DNA from: Oscillospiraceae bacterium
GTDB taxonomy: Bacteria; Bacillota; Clostridia; Oscillospirales; Ruminococcaceae
Reading direction: 5' to 3'
Assembly: GCA_017435045.1 (NCBI GenBank)
Contig: JAFSFT010000025.1
Span: forward strand, 1-49,508
Length of the DNA: 49,508 bases
In this document: positions 24,858 to 33,683 of the stretch, piece by piece
Numbering within the stretch: position 1 is the first letter of the stretch
Layout: each line of letters opens with the position of its first letter
Translations under genes and position numbers: made by a program
The notes under the pieces: model-generated
The model's input: only the letters and a program-made list of their open reading frames with translations
What the model was told of the DNA's origin: nothing
Database searches by the model: none

Positions 24858-25622
24858 ATGGAAGCCAGAAGGCTGAAAATTCTGTTTTGCGAAAAAAGCC
24901 AGCAGCAGGCAAAAGCACTGCAGAGCTTTTTTGAAGACAAAAACATAGATGTGTATTTTTCTGAATTTGACGGCAGAAAGATGCTTTGGAATATAGAGCA
25001 AATCTGCCCTGATATAGCAGTTATGGAAATATATATGCCGCATTACAATGCGGTGGAAGTGAAAAAACTGTGCTGTGATAAGTCATACAGTCCAAAGCTG
25101 TTTGTGGTTCAGGGAAGTTTTGACGATGAAGACATAATAGAAAGTGCAATGGAGGCAGGGTTTGACAGATATCTGCTGCGTCCGTTCGATTTCAGGCTGC
25201 TGCTTGATATATCCGACAAAGTTATTGCACAAAGCAGAGACAGAATGTCTGAATTTGAATATCTTGAAGACTATGCCGGCAGGATGCTGCAGCATATGGC
25301 TGCACCAATGCACGTTGCAGGATACGGATATCTGCGGCAAAGCATAGCACTTGCGGTTTGTCAGCCGGAACTTATGAACAGAATTACAAAAGGTTTGTAC
25401 AGATATATTGCAGATATTAACGGCACTACCGTAAGCAGAGTGGAACGCTCTATGCGTACTGCCATTAACCTTATATGGGAACGCGGTAATCTGGCAGTAG
25501 TCGATGAGTATTTCTGCTGTGGCATAAATGATGTGTGCGGCAAGCCTACAAACTCGGAGTTTATCACCATAGTTGCCGACCGTCTGAAAAGACAGATGGA
25601 AAAAGAAAAAACAGCTCTTTGA
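24858..25622 (+). CDS. Spo0A paralogue with a phosphomimic-type pseudo-receiver
   Basis: A 254-aa protein that aligns from end to end with Spo0A at 15591 to 16352, with matching residue numbers. The DNA-binding domain is intact (TTVSRVERSMRTAINLIWERG, GKPTNSEFIT). In the receiver, the phosphoacceptor position is Glu57 (AVMEIYM) instead of Asp57, the conserved Lys108 is Arg (LLRPF), and the acidic pair is Cys11-Glu12. It therefore cannot be phosphorylated in the normal way and may be constitutively active or regulated by dimerisation with Spo0A. Recognition-helix changes are modest (Ala to Val, Ala-Ile-Arg-His to Ser-Met-Arg-Thr). The leader holds tandem 0A boxes, and a bidirectional terminator follows. 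Confidence 0.85.
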   Translation: MEARRLKILFCEKSQQQAKALQSFFEDKNIDVYFSEFDGRKMLWNIEQICPDIAVMEIYMPHYNAVEVKKLCCDKSYSPKLFVVQGSFDDEDIIESAMEAGFDRYLLRPFDFRLLLDISDKVIAQSRDRMSEFEYLEDYAGRMLQHMAAPMHVAGYGYLRQSIALAVCQPELMNRITKGLYRYIADINGTTVSRVERSMRTAINLIWERGNLAVVDEYFCCGINDVCGKPTNSEFITIVADRLKRQMEKEKTAL

Positions 25623-25631
25623 GCAGGAGCA

Positions 25632-25668
25632 ATAAAAAATGCAGATGCGTGTTGCATCTGCATTTTGT
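25632..25668. terminator. Bidirectional terminator between the Spo0A paralogue and glpK
   Basis: A perfect ATGCAGATGC-GTGTT-GCATCTGCAT hairpin (25639 to 25663). It is flanked by an A run on the left and a T run on the right, so it can serve the convergent genes on both strands. Confidence 0.85.
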
Positions 25669-25678
25669 TTGCAATATT

Positions 25679-27163
25679 TTAATCTGCCCAGTTCATACTT
25701 CTGCCCACGGCCTTCTGCCAGCCACGGAAAAGCTTTTCCCGCTTTTCGCTTTCCATACAAGGCTCAAAGTTGCCGTCGTATCTGCGGCTTGCAATCAGCT
25801 GCTCTTTATCGGTCCAGAAGCCTGTTGCCAGCCCTGCAAGGTATGCTGCACCAAGCGCGGTGGTTTCCTTTACTTTAGGGCGTTTTACCACCTTGTCCAT
25901 AATATCAGCCTGAAACTGCATAAGGAAGGCATCACGGCTTGCACCGCCGTCAACATTCAGCACTTTAAGCACAGTGCCGGAGTCTTTTTCCATAGCCTTT
26001 ACCAGTTCAAGAGACTGGTATGCAATGCTCTCCTGTGCAGCACGGATAATATGTTCTCTTTTTGTACCTCTTGTAATGCCTACAATGCAGCCTCTGGCAT
26101 ACATATCCCAGTATGGTGCGCCAAGTCCTGTAAAGGCAGGCACAAGGTAAACCCCGCCTGTATCCTCTACCTTTGCTGCATAATATTCGGCATCCTTGCT
26201 TTCGGCGATAAAACGCATCTCATCACGCAGCCACTGAATGACCGCACCGCCGATAAATACACTGCCTTCAAGGGCATACTGCACCTTGCCGTCAATGCCC
26301 ACAGCAATTGTGGTAACAAGGCCGGAGTTGGAATAGCAGGGTTTTTCGCCTGTGTTCATCAGCAGAAAACAGCCTGTGCCGTAGGTGTTTTTGGCCTGGC
26401 CTGCCTCAAAACAGCCCTGACCGAACAGTGCAGCCTGCTGGTCACCTGCAATGCCTGCAATCGGTATATCCACCCCCTGAATATTCACATGGCCGTAGAT
26501 ATGGCTGCTTGGCAGCACCTGAGGCAGCACGGATTTTGGAATATCCAGTGCACTCAGCAGTCTGTCATCCCATTTAAGAGTATTTATGTTGTAAAGCATT
26601 GTTCTGCTTGCGTTTGTATAGTCGGTAATATGTACCTTGCCGCCTGTCAGTTTCCACACCAGCCAGCTGTCAACTGTGCCAAAAAGGATTTCTCCTCTTT
26701 CAGCTTTTTCCCGAACACCGTCCACATTGTCCAGAATCCACTTGATTTTGGTTGCGGAAAAATATGCGTCGATAACAAGGCCTGTGCTGTTTTTGATATA
26801 GTCTGTCCAGCCCTCTGCCTTTAATTTGTCGCAGATGTCGGCTGTACGGCGGCACTGCCACACAATTGCATTATACACAGGTCTGCCTGTGTTTTTGTCC
26901 CACATAATGGTAGTTTCACGCTGGTTGGTAATGCCTATTGCAGAAATTTCTTCAGGAGATACACCGCTTTTGGCAATAACCTCCATCATAACGGAATACT
27001 GGCTGGAATAGATTTCCATAGGGTCGTGCTCAACCCATCCGTCACGGGGATAAATCTGTGTAAATTCCCTCTGGCTCATCGCCACAATATTCTGCTCTTT
27101 GTCAAAAAGGATTGCACGGGAACTGGTTGTTCCCTGGTCAAGAGAAAGGATGTATTTGGACAT
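25679..27163 (-). CDS. glpK: Glycerol kinase
   Basis: A 494-aa FGGY-family kinase that phosphorylates glycerol to sn-glycerol 3-phosphate with ATP. Visible motifs are [13 protein letters not shown] (residues 8 to 20), [17 protein letters not shown], the [13 protein letters not shown] stretch and the [13 protein letters not shown] end. The length is typical of GlpK. I chose the ATG at 27163 because GAGGTG lies four bases before it; the codon at 27175 would sit upstream of that site. No glycerol facilitator or glycerol-3-phosphate dehydrogenase is adjacent, so it stands alone here. A near-palindrome upstream could be its operator. Confidence 0.95.
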   Translation of the reverse strand: MSKYILSLDQGTTSSRAILFDKEQNIVAMSQREFTQIYPRDGWVEHDPMEIYSSQYSVMMEVIAKSGVSPEEISAIGITNQRETTIMWDKNTGRPVYNAIVWQCRRTADICDKLKAEGWTDYIKNSTGLVIDAYFSATKIKWILDNVDGVREKAERGEILFGTVDSWLVWKLTGGKVHITDYTNASRTMLYNINTLKWDDRLLSALDIPKSVLPQVLPSSHIYGHVNIQGVDIPIAGIAGDQQAALFGQGCFEAGQAKNTYGTGCFLLMNTGEKPCYSNSGLVTTIAVGIDGKVQYALEGSVFIGGAVIQWLRDEMRFIAESKDAEYYAAKVEDTGGVYLVPAFTGLGAPYWDMYARGCIVGITRGTKREHIIRAAQESIAYQSLELVKAMEKDSGTVLKVLNVDGGASRDAFLMQFQADIMDKVVKRPKVKETTALGAAYLAGLATGFWTDKEQLIASRRYDGNFEPCMESEKREKLFRGWQKAVGRSMNWAD

Positions 27164-27207
27164 AAAACACCTCAATTTTATATTTACAGATACTTTGGGC
27201 TGACTGA

Positions 27208-27221
27208 ACGGACATATCCGT
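27208..27221. promoter_or_regulatory. Near-palindromic operator candidate upstream of glpK
   Basis: ACGGACATATCCGT reads the same on both strands except for one pair. It sits 45 bases before the glpK start, in the only gap between DUF1294 and glpK. It could bind a regulator; no match to a named factor is claimed. Confidence 0.35.
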
Positions 27222-27239
27222 CATACAGTAATAATTGTC

Positions 27240-27521
27240 CTATTTCATAAAAAATGAAATTGCAAAAAATACTGCAAACTGCACAAGACACATTGCAAAA
27301 AGTATCAGCTGAAAGCGGAACTTTTTATATTTGTGGCGGAACTGGTACATACCTACATATCCGCCAAAAGGCCCAAGTATGCACCATGTCAGCAGTGTGC
27401 GCTCGCTTATACGCATCTTGTTCTTTTTTGCTTTGTATTTGTCTATGCCAAACATTATAAAGGTCACGATGTTGACAATTATAAAGCCCCACAGAACTAT
27501 ATATTTGATATCAAAATTCAT
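27240..27521 (-). CDS. DUF1294 membrane protein
   Basis: A 93-aa membrane protein with two hydrophobic segments (about 8 to 24 and 71 to 90). Between them lies the DUF1294 core: MFGIDKYKAKKNKMRISERTL-type residues, then LGPFGGYVGMYQFRHK. Function of the family is unknown. AGAAGG precedes the ATG. It is in the same direction as glpK downstream and YitT upstream, with separate gaps. Confidence 0.8.
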   Translation of the reverse strand: MNFDIKYIVLWGFIIVNIVTFIMFGIDKYKAKKNKMRISERTLLTWCILGPFGGYVGMYQFRHKYKKFRFQLILFAMCLVQFAVFFAISFFMK

Positions 27522-27608
27522 AGTTTAAACCTTCTCTGATATTTTTGTTTTCGATAAAAATCATATCTGCAGCGATGTACAGAATATGTTACGGATCACT
27601 GCAGAAAA

Positions 27609-28475
27609 CTAATCTTCTCTCGGGTCGATAAAGCCCTCGCCGAACACTTCGTCGGTGTTGGTAATCATTGTAAATGCCTTTTCGTCTGCAAGGTATGCAG
27701 CTTTTCTGGCCTTTGGCATTTCGTGGCGACTCATAGCACTGATAATAAGCTGTCTTTCCTTGCCGCTGTATGCACCGCGTACATCCGCAACCGTCACACC
27801 GCGTTCGGTGGTTTCAAAAATGGCGTTGGCTACCTCTGTGCCTTTGTCGGTTATAATCATCAGCATCTTGCCCTTGTTGCCGCCGTACATAATCTGGTCA
27901 AGTACCTTGGCGGAAACAAACATTGCCACGCAGCCGTAAAGTGCGGCATCCACATTGCCAAGGAACACTATACTTGCACCGAGGATTACATAGTCAATGG
28001 TAGATGTGATTGTGCCCACGGACATATGAGGCTTAAGCTTGCGTACAGAAAGGGTGATAAAATCGCTGCCGCCTGTGGAAGAACCGCGCAGATATACAAC
28101 GCCGAGCCCTGCACCTATGCAAAGACCTGCGCATATTGCCGCAAGCATGGCATCACCTGTATATTTAGGGAAAGGCTGGGTGAGAATGTCTATGCAGAAT
28201 GTAAGGATTGCAAGGGTTTTTACACTTTTAAGCAGGAAAGTGTGCCCTAAAATTTTAAAGGAGAGTATAATGAGAGGAATGTTGAGTATAAAGGTTATGG
28301 TACCGTTCGGCAGTCCTGTCAGGTAGGTTATGATAAGGGCAATACCGCTTACACCGCCCGATGCAAAGTCCTGCGGAATAATAAAGCTGTTGATGCCTAC
28401 GGCATATAAAATACAGCCGATAAAGTCATACACAAGGTCAATGACCAAAGTTTTGAGAGTATATTTTGATTTCAT
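27609..28475 (-). CDS. YitT family membrane protein
   Basis: A 288-aa protein with about five or six membrane segments in the first 200 residues (IGCILYAVGINSFIIPQDFASGG-type start, GSSTGGSDFI loop). A cytoplasmic DUF2179 domain (about 205 to 285, MLMIITDKGTEVANAI, ERGVTVADVRGAYSG) completes the YitT architecture. These proteins are common in Firmicutes, and their transported substrate is unknown. The ATG at 28475 follows GGAGAA; a TTG one codon earlier is less likely. Confidence 0.88.
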   Translation of the reverse strand: MKSKYTLKTLVIDLVYDFIGCILYAVGINSFIIPQDFASGGVSGIALIITYLTGLPNGTITFILNIPLIILSFKILGHTFLLKSVKTLAILTFCIDILTQPFPKYTGDAMLAAICAGLCIGAGLGVVYLRGSSTGGSDFITLSVRKLKPHMSVGTITSTIDYVILGASIVFLGNVDAALYGCVAMFVSAKVLDQIMYGGNKGKMLMIITDKGTEVANAIFETTERGVTVADVRGAYSGKERQLIISAMSRHEMPKARKAAYLADEKAFTMITNTDEVFGEGFIDPRED

Positions 28476-28696
28476 CAAAAGTTCTCCGTTTCTTAAAATT
28501 AAGCTATTCCAATTCTAACATTTGCACCGGATTTTGTATAGTGGCTAAATGTTAAAATTCACAATATTATCTTTATTTATCCCGGAAAGTATGGTACTAT
28601 AAATGAAGTGGAGTATTGTGTGCTGCAGGTGTTTTGTGATGTGGCACAGCAATACGGATTAAAATATTATCGGTTAATCTGAAAGGAGAAAACCTT

Positions 28697-29818
28697 ATGA
28701 GATACTGCAAAAAATGTACAATGCCTGATACACGCCCTGGCATAGTTTTTGACGAAAACGGTGTGTGTACAGCCTGCAACCATTACGAAGCACGCAAAAA
28801 CATAGACTGGGATGCACGCTGGAAAGAATTTGAAGCCCTGTGCGACAAATACCGCGGATGCAACGGCCCCGGCCAGTACGACTGTGCGGTTGCTGCTTCG
28901 GGCGGCAAGGACAGCCACTTCCAGGTTTATATCATGAAGGAAGTTATGAAGATGAACCCTATCCTCTTTACTGTAGAGGACAACTTCCCTATGACAGAGG
29001 CAGGCAGACACAACCTTAAAAACATCAGCGAGGAATTCGGCTGCCCTATCATCAGCTGCAAGCCTGATATCAGAACACAGAAAATTCTGATGAAGAATAT
29101 GTTTGAGAAATACGGTAAGCCTACATGGTACCTTGACAGACATATTTATACATTCCCTCTCCATATGGCACTAAAGTTCAACACAATGCTGCTGGTTTAC
29201 GGCGAAAATGTAAGCTTTGAATATGGCGGATGCGAAGATGAGGAAACATACTCCGCACGCGGACAGATTGAAAACGGCGTTGCAAGCGGTATGGACGAAG
29301 CAGAACTGCTGTCCTGGGGTATCGACCCAGCGGCACTTGCACTGACAAAGGCACCAAGCAAGGAAGACCTTGCACGCCTTGACCCTATGTATCTTTCCTA
29401 CTTCCTGCCATGGAACAGCTACAAAAACTATCAGCTGGCAAAAAGCCGCGGTTTCCACGACCTTACACACGAATGGGACCGTCAGCATCACGCTGAAAAT
29501 TTTGACCAGATTGACTCCCGTGCATACCTTGTGCACTCCTGGCTCAAATATCCTAAATTCGGCCACGCAGCAGCAACAGACTATACAGCACGCTATATCC
29601 GTTACGGTATGCTTACAAGAGAAGAAGCAATCAGGGTTATAAAGGAACGTGACCATAACCTTGACCCGCTATGTGTGCGTGATTTCTGCGAATTTGTAGG
29701 TTACACAGAAACAGAATTCTGGAAGATTATCGACAAGTTCTACAATAGAGATATCTTCTATAAGGACGAAACAGGCACATGGCGTCTTAAGAAACCTATC
29801 TGGGAAGAAAACAAATAA
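28697..29818 (+). CDS. N-acetyl sugar amidotransferase (PP-loop, PseA/LegA-like)
   Basis: A 373-aa member of the N-acetyl sugar amidotransferase family. It opens with a Cys pair CKKCTMPDTRPGI and CTACNHYE (metal or cluster site). It has the ATP pyrophosphatase P-loop SGGKDS near residue 68 and the family segment YGENVSFEYGG near residue 174. Relatives install acetamidino groups on nonulosonic acids or modify sugars of lipopolysaccharide and flagellin. No glutaminase partner, nonulosonate genes or flagellar genes are in the window, so its substrate is open. GAAAGGAG precedes the ATG. Codon choice favours the optimised set seen in highly expressed genes. Confidence 0.82.
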   Translation: MRYCKKCTMPDTRPGIVFDENGVCTACNHYEARKNIDWDARWKEFEALCDKYRGCNGPGQYDCAVAASGGKDSHFQVYIMKEVMKMNPILFTVEDNFPMTEAGRHNLKNISEEFGCPIISCKPDIRTQKILMKNMFEKYGKPTWYLDRHIYTFPLHMALKFNTMLLVYGENVSFEYGGCEDEETYSARGQIENGVASGMDEAELLSWGIDPAALALTKAPSKEDLARLDPMYLSYFLPWNSYKNYQLAKSRGFHDLTHEWDRQHHAENFDQIDSRAYLVHSWLKYPKFGHAAATDYTARYIRYGMLTREEAIRVIKERDHNLDPLCVRDFCEFVGYTETEFWKIIDKFYNRDIFYKDETGTWRLKKPIWEENK

Positions 29819-29830
29819 TTGAAAATATAC

Positions 29831-29940
29831 TGTCATTCTGAGGGGCTTTTGCCCCGAAGAATCTCTCGGGTTAATCAGAGTATCCCTGTGCATAAACAAG
29901 AGGTACAGGGCGGGATTCTTCGCTGATGCTCAGAATGACA
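29831..29940. repeat. 110-bp MITE-like inverted repeat
   Basis: The element begins TGTCATTCTGAG (29831 to 29842) and ends CTCAGAATGACA (29929 to 29940), a perfect 12-base terminal inverted repeat. Inner arms GAAGAATC and GATTCTTC and a GGGGCTTTTGCCCC hairpin add structure. It has no coding capacity. This pattern belongs to a widespread class of short dispersed bacterial repeats. It lies between the amidotransferase gene and sppA, only 38 bases before the sppA start. Confidence 0.8.
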
Positions 29941-29978
29941 TTTTAATTTGACAAATAAGGGTAAAAGGGGTGGTTTGA

Positions 29979-30926
29979 TTGAAAAGTCAGAGAACCAAAA
30001 AGACACTTCTCATTATCGTTGCCGTAATATGTGCGGCAGCGGTGTTTGCCGCGGCACTGGGACTTGGCAAACTGTCGGGCGTAACTGTTACCGATGCAGC
30101 AAAACCTGCGGAAAGTTTTGCAATTATAAATGTAATAGGCACAATACAGTCGGGCAACGAGGGCACAGCCAGAATAGGCTACGACCACAATGCAACGCTC
30201 AGCTATATTGACGAACTTATGGAGGACGAAACCAACACGGGCATTTTCCTCGATGTGGATTCCGGCGGCGGCACAGTGTACGAAAGTGACGAGATGTATT
30301 TAAAGCTTATGGAGTACAAGGAAAAAACAGGCAGACCTGTCCACGCATATTTCAATTCCACAGCGGCATCTGGTGCATACTATATTTCCTGTGCAGCAGA
30401 CTATATATCCGCAAACAGAAACTGCTGGACAGGCTCTATCGGCGTTATTATCTCCACAACAAATGTAAAAGGACTTTACGATAAGCTTGGTATAGAAGAA
30501 ATTCTTATCACAAGCGGAGACAACAAGGGCATGGGCTCTGCAGGCAGCGAAATGAAGGAAGAACACGTTGCAATCTATCAGGCTCTGGTAAACGAAAGCT
30601 ACGACGAGTTTGTACGCATTGTTGCCGAAAGCAGAGGCTATTCCGATGAACGGGCAAGAGAAATTGCCGACGGCAGAATTTACTCTGCAAAGCAGGCACT
30701 GGAAATTGACCTTATAGATGAAATAAGCACATACGAACAGGCTGTGGAATATATGGAAGAAACCACATCCAGCGAGGGCTACTACCGCCAGCTGTATACT
30801 CCTACAATATGGGAGGAGATGATGGCGGACATCGAGGCTGTCACACCAAAAAGCGACATGGAGGTTGTGGCACAGCTTGCGACAAACAGCCACAGCGGCG
30901 AGCCTATGTATATGTATACAGAATAA
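29979..30926 (+). CDS. sppA: SppA signal peptide peptidase
   Basis: A 315-aa membrane-bound S49 serine protease that degrades cleaved signal peptides. The N-terminal anchor spans about residues 9 to 29. The catalytic serine lies in STAASGAYYIS (near residue 128) and the general-base lysine probably in TSGDNKGMGS (near residue 187). The ClpP-like fold is complete through RIYSAKQALEIDLID. Translation appears to start at a TTG (29979) behind AAGGGGTGG; no ATG is available before the catalytic domain. The upstream repeat leaves little room for a promoter outside the repeat itself. Confidence 0.88.
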   Translation: MKSQRTKKTLLIIVAVICAAAVFAAALGLGKLSGVTVTDAAKPAESFAIINVIGTIQSGNEGTARIGYDHNATLSYIDELMEDETNTGIFLDVDSGGGTVYESDEMYLKLMEYKEKTGRPVHAYFNSTAASGAYYISCAADYISANRNCWTGSIGVIISTTNVKGLYDKLGIEEILITSGDNKGMGSAGSEMKEEHVAIYQALVNESYDEFVRIVAESRGYSDERAREIADGRIYSAKQALEIDLIDEISTYEQAVEYMEETTSSEGYYRQLYTPTIWEEMMADIEAVTPKSDMEVVAQLATNSHSGEPMYMYTE

Positions 30927-30930
30927 TCAG

Positions 30931-30966
30931 AAAGGGACGGTGGTGGCAGCCACAGTCCCTTTATAT
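30931..30966 (+). terminator. Hairpin between sppA and elaA
   Basis: AAAGGGAC pairs with GTCCCTTT (30931 to 30962), with an inner GTGG/CCAC stem. The T tract after it is broken (TTTATATAT), so it may only attenuate transcription into elaA. Confidence 0.45.
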
Positions 30967-30977
30967 ATGGAGACAAT

Positions 30978-31412
30978 ATGGAATTTACAGTAAAAAAATA
31001 CAGTCAGCTTACACTTGACGAACTGTACGCACTGCTGCAGCTGCGCTGTGCTGTTTTTGTAGTGGAACAGAACTGTCCTTATCAGGACCTGGACGGAAAA
31101 GACAGGAATGCATACCACGTTTTTGCAAAAGCAGAGGATGGCAGCATAAAAGCTTGTCTGCGTTTTTTTGAAAAGGATGCGGACACAGCTTATATGGGAC
31201 GTGTAATCACAGTGGACCGTGGCACAGGCATGGGTGCAAAGCTTCTCAAAGCGGGCATAGCGGCAGTGAGGGAAAATACTGACAAAAAGCAGATATATCT
31301 GGAAGCACAAAGTTATGCTGTCGGTTTTTATGAAAAAGCAGGCTTTGCTGTTGTCGGGGAAGAATTTGACGAGGACGGCATCCCTCATAAACCGATGATG
31401 TGTAATGTTTAA
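30978..31412 (+). CDS. ElaA-like GNAT N-acetyltransferase
   Basis: A 144-aa GNAT-fold protein matching the ElaA family: LYALLQLRCAVFVVEQ-type start, NCPYQDLDGKD, the acetyl-CoA loop VDRGTGMGAKLL, and an EEDGIPH-like DEDGIPHKPM end. The acceptor of this family is not established. GGAGAC precedes the ATG. It follows sppA by 51 bases, with a hairpin between. Confidence 0.85.
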   Translation: MEFTVKKYSQLTLDELYALLQLRCAVFVVEQNCPYQDLDGKDRNAYHVFAKAEDGSIKACLRFFEKDADTAYMGRVITVDRGTGMGAKLLKAGIAAVRENTDKKQIYLEAQSYAVGFYEKAGFAVVGEEFDEDGIPHKPMMCNV

Positions 31413-31439
31413 GCAAGGAAATCATCCCTTTATTACAGC

Positions 31440-31542
31440 CAGGCTGCCGAATGGCATAGCCTGCTTTCTTCTAAGGGGGTGACAGCAGATTTTTTCACGC
31501 TGTGTCGTGAAAAAATGCGTCATGCAGGGGGATAATCCCCCT
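31440..31542. repeat. Compound palindromic repeat upstream of dinB
   Basis: Three palindromes lie in about 100 bases: CAGGCT-N12-AGCCTG (31440 to 31463), TTTTTTCACG-N6-CGTGAAAAAA (31490 to 31515, enclosed by TGAC and GTCA) and AGGGGGATAATCCCCCT (31526 to 31542). No gene is present. The nested layout is typical of dispersed palindromic units. The last hairpin ends 24 bases before the dinB start and so will be part of its leader if transcription begins upstream. Confidence 0.6.
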
Positions 31543-31566
31543 ATGAGTTGTGAAAGGAGAATTGTT

Positions 31567-32781
31567 ATGGAAAAACTTAATAAAGACCGCATAATTCTCC
31601 ATTGCGACTGCAACAGCTTTTTTGCTTCGGTGTCGCTGCTGCCATATCCGGAACTTAAGGATAAACCTGTTGCCGTGGGCGGAAGCAGCGAAAACCGTCA
31701 CGGTATAGTGCTTGCAAAAAACGAAGCTGCAAAAAAATATGGCATAAAAACTGCACAGACCATTCAGTCTGCAAAAAAGCTGTGTCCCGACCTTATCATT
31801 CTGCCGCCGCAGAGAGAAAGATATGAATACTTCAGCAAAATAATAAACGGAATATATAACAAATATACCGACCTCGTGGAGCCTTTCGGCATCGACGAAA
31901 GCTGGCTGGATGTAACAAACAGCGTACATCTCTTTGCACCGGACGGCAAAACCCTTGCGGACGAAATCCGTCAGCGTGTTTACTGCGAGACAGGGCTTAC
32001 CATCTCGGTTGGGGTAAGCTTCAACAAGGTATTTGCAAAACTGGGCAGCGATTACAAAAAGCCTGATGCCATCACCGTTATCTCGCAGGAAAACTATAGG
32101 GACATTGTATTTCCACTTAAGGTTGAGGAACTGCTCTATGTGGGCAGAAATACTGCAGAAACGCTGCACAAATTGGGCATACGCACCATTGGTCAGCTTG
32201 CAGCAGCAGATATTAAGCTGCTGGAGGACAAGCTGGGCAAGCACGGCACCGACCTGCACATCTACGCCAACGGTCTGGAAAACAGTCCCGTTATGCCTTT
32301 TGATGCACAAAGGGAAGTAAAATCGGTGGGCAGCGGCAATACTTTTTACCGTGATATATCAGGACTCGGCGACATAAAGCCTGCCCTTATGGTGTTAAGT
32401 GAACAGGTGGGACACCGCCTGCGCAAACACGGGCTGTATGCCAACGGTGTGCAGATAACCATAAAAAATCCTGCACTTGCATCCTTTACCCGACAGTGCA
32501 GAATACCCTCTACCAACGTTTCGGACAGTATATACCATACAGCACTGGAGCTGCTTGTGAAAAACTGGAATGTAAAAATGCCGATACGTGCACTTACGGT
32601 GACGGCACTGGATTTGTCGGAGGATAAAAAGGCACGGCAGATAAACCTTTTTGATGCACCCGAAACACAGGACGATACCAAAAAGGAAAATCTGCAGAAA
32701 GCACTGGACAGCATAAAGCAGAAGTACGGAAAAACAGCGGTGCAGAATGCATCGGTTATGAAAACGGATCTGTTTAAATAG
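31567..32781 (+). CDS. dinB: Y-family DNA polymerase IV
   Basis: A 404-aa translesion polymerase. The palm has HCDCNSFFASVS with the first catalytic Asp and FGIDESWLDVT with the Asp-Glu pair. GVSFNKVFAKLGSDYKKPDA is split by the thumb motif, and the helix-hairpin-helix region lies at GIRTIGQLAAAD. The little-finger domain follows to about residue 350, then a charged tail. The ATG at 31567 has AAAGGAG upstream; longer in-frame starts run through the palindromic repeat and are rejected. The usual first catalytic motif MDMDAFFA(S) reads HCDCNSFFAS here, as in many Firmicute paralogues. Confidence 0.92.
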   Translation: MEKLNKDRIILHCDCNSFFASVSLLPYPELKDKPVAVGGSSENRHGIVLAKNEAAKKYGIKTAQTIQSAKKLCPDLIILPPQRERYEYFSKIINGIYNKYTDLVEPFGIDESWLDVTNSVHLFAPDGKTLADEIRQRVYCETGLTISVGVSFNKVFAKLGSDYKKPDAITVISQENYRDIVFPLKVEELLYVGRNTAETLHKLGIRTIGQLAAADIKLLEDKLGKHGTDLHIYANGLENSPVMPFDAQREVKSVGSGNTFYRDISGLGDIKPALMVLSEQVGHRLRKHGLYANGVQITIKNPALASFTRQCRIPSTNVSDSIYHTALELLVKNWNVKMPIRALTVTALDLSEDKKARQINLFDAPETQDDTKKENLQKALDSIKQKYGKTAVQNASVMKTDLFK

Positions 32782-32938
32782 GTAATCCGTTCCCGGCATA
32801 AAATGTAAACTTGCCTGTTTTTTTTAACTTGATATGACAACTTGCGCAATAATAAACAAAAAATTACCACGAATTTGGAATTATTTACAATATACTTTGT
32901 TATATTTTATGGTAGAATAGAAAGACAGGAGTAAAAAT

Positions 32939-33646
32939 ATGACAGTTATTCAGAACGAAATCAGAGAATTGCTTTTGTCCCTCGGAGTAAGCGATGTTGG
33001 CTTCTGCCATACAGAAGATGGTGTGGGCGGCCTTTACAATGCCATAAGTATTGCGGTACATCTTTCAGATGCCATTATCGATGAGATAGAGGATAAACCA
33101 ACCCATACATACTTTAACCACTACCGCAGTGTAAACGCCTTTATTGACCATTGCCTTCTCAGAGTTGGTCTGCTGTTGCAGCAGAGAGGATATAAATATA
33201 TTACAGTTGCCTCCAGCCAGTCGATAAACGACGAAGGCTGGAACTACCGCGGCAGATACAGCCACAAAAAGGCTGCATGTCTTGCGGGTCTTGGCAATAT
33301 GGGAAACAACTGTCTGTTTTTACACAAGGATTTTGGTGCACAGGTGCGTCTTGGTACAATTTTCACCGACTGCGAATTTGAAAATCCTGCAGAATATCCA
33401 CAAAATCCTTGCACACATTGCAATATATGTAAAGAAAAATGCCCAAGTGGTGCGATATCAGGTAAAAACTGGTCAACCGACCGGGAAAACTTTTTCAATC
33501 CTGCAAAATGCAGTGAATTTATGAAAAGGGAATACAAAAATATCGGCCGCGGTGCTGTATGCGGTCTGTGCATAAAATACTGCCCATATGGCAAAGGGCA
33601 GAAAGCTTATCCTGTCATTGACAGACAAAAGTCTGTTGAAATATAA
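32939..33646 (+). CDS. Short QueG-like 4Fe-4S protein
   Basis: A 235-aa protein related to epoxyqueuosine reductase but much shorter than QueG (about 380 aa). Residues about 40 to 150 resemble the DUF1730/cobalamin-binding part (YFNHYRSVNAFID, KKAACLAGLGNMGNN). Two 4Fe-4S sets follow: CTHCNICKEKCP (near residue 157) and CGLCIKYCP (near residue 212). The HEAT-like C-terminus of QueG is absent. It may act as a reductase of another substrate. ACAGGAG precedes the ATG, and a Gate-domain protein follows closely. Confidence 0.75.
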   Translation: MTVIQNEIRELLLSLGVSDVGFCHTEDGVGGLYNAISIAVHLSDAIIDEIEDKPTHTYFNHYRSVNAFIDHCLLRVGLLLQQRGYKYITVASSQSINDEGWNYRGRYSHKKAACLAGLGNMGNNCLFLHKDFGAQVRLGTIFTDCEFENPAEYPQNPCTHCNICKEKCPSGAISGKNWSTDRENFFNPAKCSEFMKREYKNIGRGAVCGLCIKYCPYGKGQKAYPVIDRQKSVEI

Positions 33647-33683
33647 AAATAAAAAAATGATATACAATCTCCCGGAGGAAAAA

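Noticed and set aside
31507-31566. An N-terminal extension of DNA polymerase IV by 20 residues
   Set aside because: It runs through a palindromic repeat and lacks a ribosome binding site, while the ATG at 31567 has a strong one and matches family length.
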